DNA of 64,000 nt from Zwartia vadi (lineage in GTDB: Bacteria > Pseudomonadota > Gammaproteobacteria > Burkholderiales > Burkholderiaceae_B): positions 1 to 64,000 of the forward strand of contig NZ_JAUHHE010000010.1 in the NCBI RefSeq assembly GCF_030410375.1, read 5' to 3'. The notes below the pieces were generated by a model that searched no databases, was not told the origin of the DNA, and saw only the letters and a program-made list of their open reading frames with translations. How positions within the stretch are numbered: the stretch's first letter is position 1; every line of letters starts with the position of its first letter. Positions 62,281 through 64,000 of the stretch are shown piece by piece. Both the position numbers and the translations under genes were made by a program.

Positions 62281-63510
62281 TTAGGCTAATACTTCTTGCG
62301 CAGTCTTGCCGACCACTTCTTTATAGATAACGGGATCCGTATCGCCTTCGCTACCAATAAGCAAGACACGCGAGTTGCCATCTAAGCCAAGCGCATGCCT
62401 GAGCGTTGGATTGTCCTGGGTTGCCATCAATAATCCCAAGCCTGTGCTTCCTGTCTCTCCAGAGACGATTTTCGGATCATTTCCAATTGGATTAGCGAAC
62501 ACACGCATGCCTTCAAGTGCGAACTTGTCTGCAATCGTGGCGTAGCAATTAATACCGTTTTTCAAAATATCCCAAGCGACGGGAGAGACCTCGCCACAGG
62601 CCAGTCCAGCCATGACGGTGTCGAGATCACCCGTGACGACAACCGGGTGACCGGCCTGACCACTTTGAAAGAAGCAGTCCGCGCGTTCAGGTTCAATGAT
62701 GACAAACTGCGGGCGCTTGGCTCCCCATGCTTGCCAGAAAGTCGCACAGACAGAGGCGGCGAGCGCTCCGACACCTGCTTGCACTAAGACATGAGTCGGA
62801 GGATGATCGCGCAATGCGTTCACAATTTCCCGTGACATCACGCCATAGCCGTGCATGACGTCAATCGGAATATCGCGATAACCTTCGTACGTCGTATCCG
62901 AAACGACCGTCCATCCGTTTTCAGCGGCTTGTTGCGCAGCATGGTGAACCGAGTCATCGTAATTGCCTTTTACGCGAATGACTTCAGCGCCATAAAAAGC
63001 AATCGCTGCACGACGACCTTCGCTCACAGTTGCGTGGATGTAGATGACACAACGACAGCCAAACAGCTGAGCACCCCACGCGACTGAACGGCCATGATTG
63101 CCGTCAGTGGCGCAGGTCACGGTCATCTTTGAAATGATGTTTGCATATTTACCGGACAAGATTTCCTCTGGAGATGCCAGATGACCATCATGTTGGGCGG
63201 CAATGTTTTTTTGGATCAGGCGAAATACTGCGTAAGCACCACCAAGAGCTTTAAAGCTCTTTAAACCAAATCGTGTACTTTCGTCTTTGTAATAAAGCGC
63301 AGAAATGCCGAGCTTTTTGGCGAGCATTGGCAAAGCGTGCAGAGCAGTGCTTGCATAGCCTGGCCATCCGGAGATTTCTTTTTCGGCGGCATCAAAACCT
63401 AGTTTGTGAAGAATGGTCGCTCTGAATTGTCCGTAATCGTCATCGGCAGCGCTTGCAACGGGGTTTGTATAGAGCGCGACGCCATCGCCTTGCAAAATCT
63501 GGGCTTTCAT
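62281..63510 (-). CDS. dpaL: Diaminopropionate ammonia-lyase
   Basis: 409 aa, PLP enzyme of the tryptophan synthase beta superfamily. The PLP lysine is Lys87 in STRFGLKSFKALGGAYAV, the signature of DpaL. TCATDGNHGRSVAWGAQLFG and GETGSTGLGLLMA (phosphate loop) follow. The enzyme splits 2,3-diaminopropionate into pyruvate and two ammonia. It is the first gene of the operon with two carbamoyl hydrolases and an MFS carrier and is divergent from an argE-like gene. In E. coli ygeX (DpaL) also sits beside an M20 hydrolase gene (ygeY). Confidence 0.92.
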   Translation of the reverse strand: MKAQILQGDGVALYTNPVASAADDDYGQFRATILHKLGFDAAEKEISGWPGYASTALHALPMLAKKLGISALYYKDESTRFGLKSFKALGGAYAVFRLIQKNIAAQHDGHLASPEEILSGKYANIISKMTVTCATDGNHGRSVAWGAQLFGCRCVIYIHATVSEGRRAAIAFYGAEVIRVKGNYDDSVHHAAQQAAENGWTVVSDTTYEGYRDIPIDVMHGYGVMSREIVNALRDHPPTHVLVQAGVGALAASVCATFWQAWGAKRPQFVIIEPERADCFFQSGQAGHPVVVTGDLDTVMAGLACGEVSPVAWDILKNGINCYATIADKFALEGMRVFANPIGNDPKIVSGETGSTGLGLLMATQDNPTLRHALGLDGNSRVLLIGSEGDTDPVIYKEVVGKTAQEVLA

Positions 63511-63676
63511 TGTGAACCTGACTCAAAGTTATTAGTTAATCTTTTCTAGGATAGACGATCTAACCGCTTTTTTTGTTGAATTGTGCATAGCAGTATGATG
63601 AAGTTCACTCAGAGAGTGGTATAAAAAACCTTTGTTGGCAATTCATTCGCCCCATGGCATCGCAACCGAGCATACT

Positions 63677-64000
63677 ATGACTTATTCACCTACCGTCCAG
63701 AAAACGATTAGCCTACTTGAAACACTCGTGGGTTTCGACACCACCAGTCGGGAATCCAACCTTGGTTTGATTGAGTACGTGCGCGATCATTTACAGTCCC
63801 TCGGACTGGCGGTTCGTCTGTCCTATGACGCGGATAAGCGTAAAGCAAACCTCTTTGCAACCTTGGGCGACCCTAAAGGAAGAGGGATTGTCCTCTGCGG
63901 CCACACCGATGTCGTCCCGGTTGACGGCCAAGCGTGGGATACGGATCCTTTTAAAGCGCATATCTCCGATGGCAAGATTTACGGCCGTGGTGCGGTGGAT
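63677..64000 (+). CDS. Acetylornithine deacetylase-like M20 peptidase, cut by window end
   Basis: 108 codons are visible. LVGFDTTSRESNLGLIEYVRDHL and KANLFATLGDPKGRGIVLCGHTDVVPVDGQAW (His and Asp metal ligands), then SDGKIYGRGAVD match ArgE-type acetylornithine deacetylases. The 3' part lies outside. It is divergent from dpaL with 166 bases between. Its closest role is deacylation of N-acyl diamino acids; arginine biosynthesis or the neighbouring diaminopropionate pathway are both possible. Confidence 0.85.
   Translation, partial: MTYSPTVQKTISLLETLVGFDTTSRESNLGLIEYVRDHLQSLGLAVRLSYDADKRKANLFATLGDPKGRGIVLCGHTDVVPVDGQAWDTDPFKAHISDGKIYGRGAVD

Noticed and set aside
1..64000. CRISPR arrays, tRNA or rRNA genes, prophage or conjugation genes
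   Set aside because: No regular direct-repeat array with spacers, no cloverleaf-like sequence with a T-arm, and no phage or transfer genes were seen by eye. A short RNA gene could still be missed without a search tool.

Overview
The window looks like a chromosome segment of a free-living betaproteobacterium of the Burkholderiales, most likely Alcaligenaceae-like. The main reason is the density of Bug-type (TctC family) periplasmic solute receptors: nine intact genes and one decayed remnant in 64 kb. The Bat-type MoxR/DUF58/VWA cluster, the DpaL/carbamoylase operon and the GcvA-like LysR regulators fit the same group. No rRNA, tRNA, CRISPR array or prophage was recognised. This assignment is an inference from gene content only.

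Layout. 1-125: 3' end of an IS3-family insertion sequence. 0.3-3.2 kb: N-formylglutamate amidohydrolase and a Bug receptor, divergent from a LysR gene over a perfect 21-bp palindrome. 3.5-10.9 kb: outer-membrane-like proteins, an Ntn-hydrolase amidase, a 7TM-type sensor kinase with an OmpR-like regulator, and an exported amidohydrolase; direct GTAGG repeats lie on both sides of the two-component genes. 10.9-15.5 kb: a UPF1/DNA2-like helicase and a large MscS-type channel. 15.5-19.6 kb: an nhaA remnant, then LysR / Bug / D-aminoacylase with an FNR-like palindrome. 19.7-24.7 kb: an accessory stretch with an orphan IS end, a second Ntn-hydrolase, a beta-lactamase-fold hydrolase, an unknown membrane protein, a Bug remnant and a GDA1/CD39-type nucleotidase. 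24.8-28.4 kb: LysR / argininosuccinate-lyase-like enzyme / Bug, ending in a UUCG terminator.

28.4-35.2 kb: orphan HigA, exported acetolactate-decarboxylase-like protein, an overlapping DUF4331-SRPBCC / TPR / Tat-peptide set, a convergent di-haem cytochrome, DUF3309 and a glycine-zipper lipoprotein. 35.3-40.5 kb: Bat-like stress cluster (VWA, DUF58, MoxR, HtrA-like protease, second VWA). 40.5-49.8 kb: membrane spermidine-synthase-like protein, bicupin-like protein with a divergent Bug, a VOC protein, another Bug, and an envelope operon (VanX-YkuD fusion, membrane protein, Sel1 repeats). 50-57.7 kb: four more Bug genes, an SGNH hydrolase, an AEC transporter, a cysteine-repeat secreted protein and a branched-chain aminotransferase. 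57.8-64 kb: an MDR oxidoreductase and a tightly overlapping operon of diaminopropionate ammonia-lyase, two N-carbamoyl hydrolases and an MFS carrier, divergent from an argE-like gene cut by the window end.

Much of the window appears to be catabolic. Receptor plus LysR plus a single amidase, lyase or deacylase recurs as a module, consistent with scavenging amides, N-acyl amino acids and organic acids. Several intergenic regions carry recognisable gene debris (nhaA, glycine-zipper, Bug, IS ends), so the segment has been turned over by deletion. The most interesting candidates are the DUF4331-SRPBCC set, the ureido/diaminopropionate operon, the cysteine-repeat protein, the CD39-type nucleotidase and the lyase module. 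None can be shown to be a new system from sequence alone.
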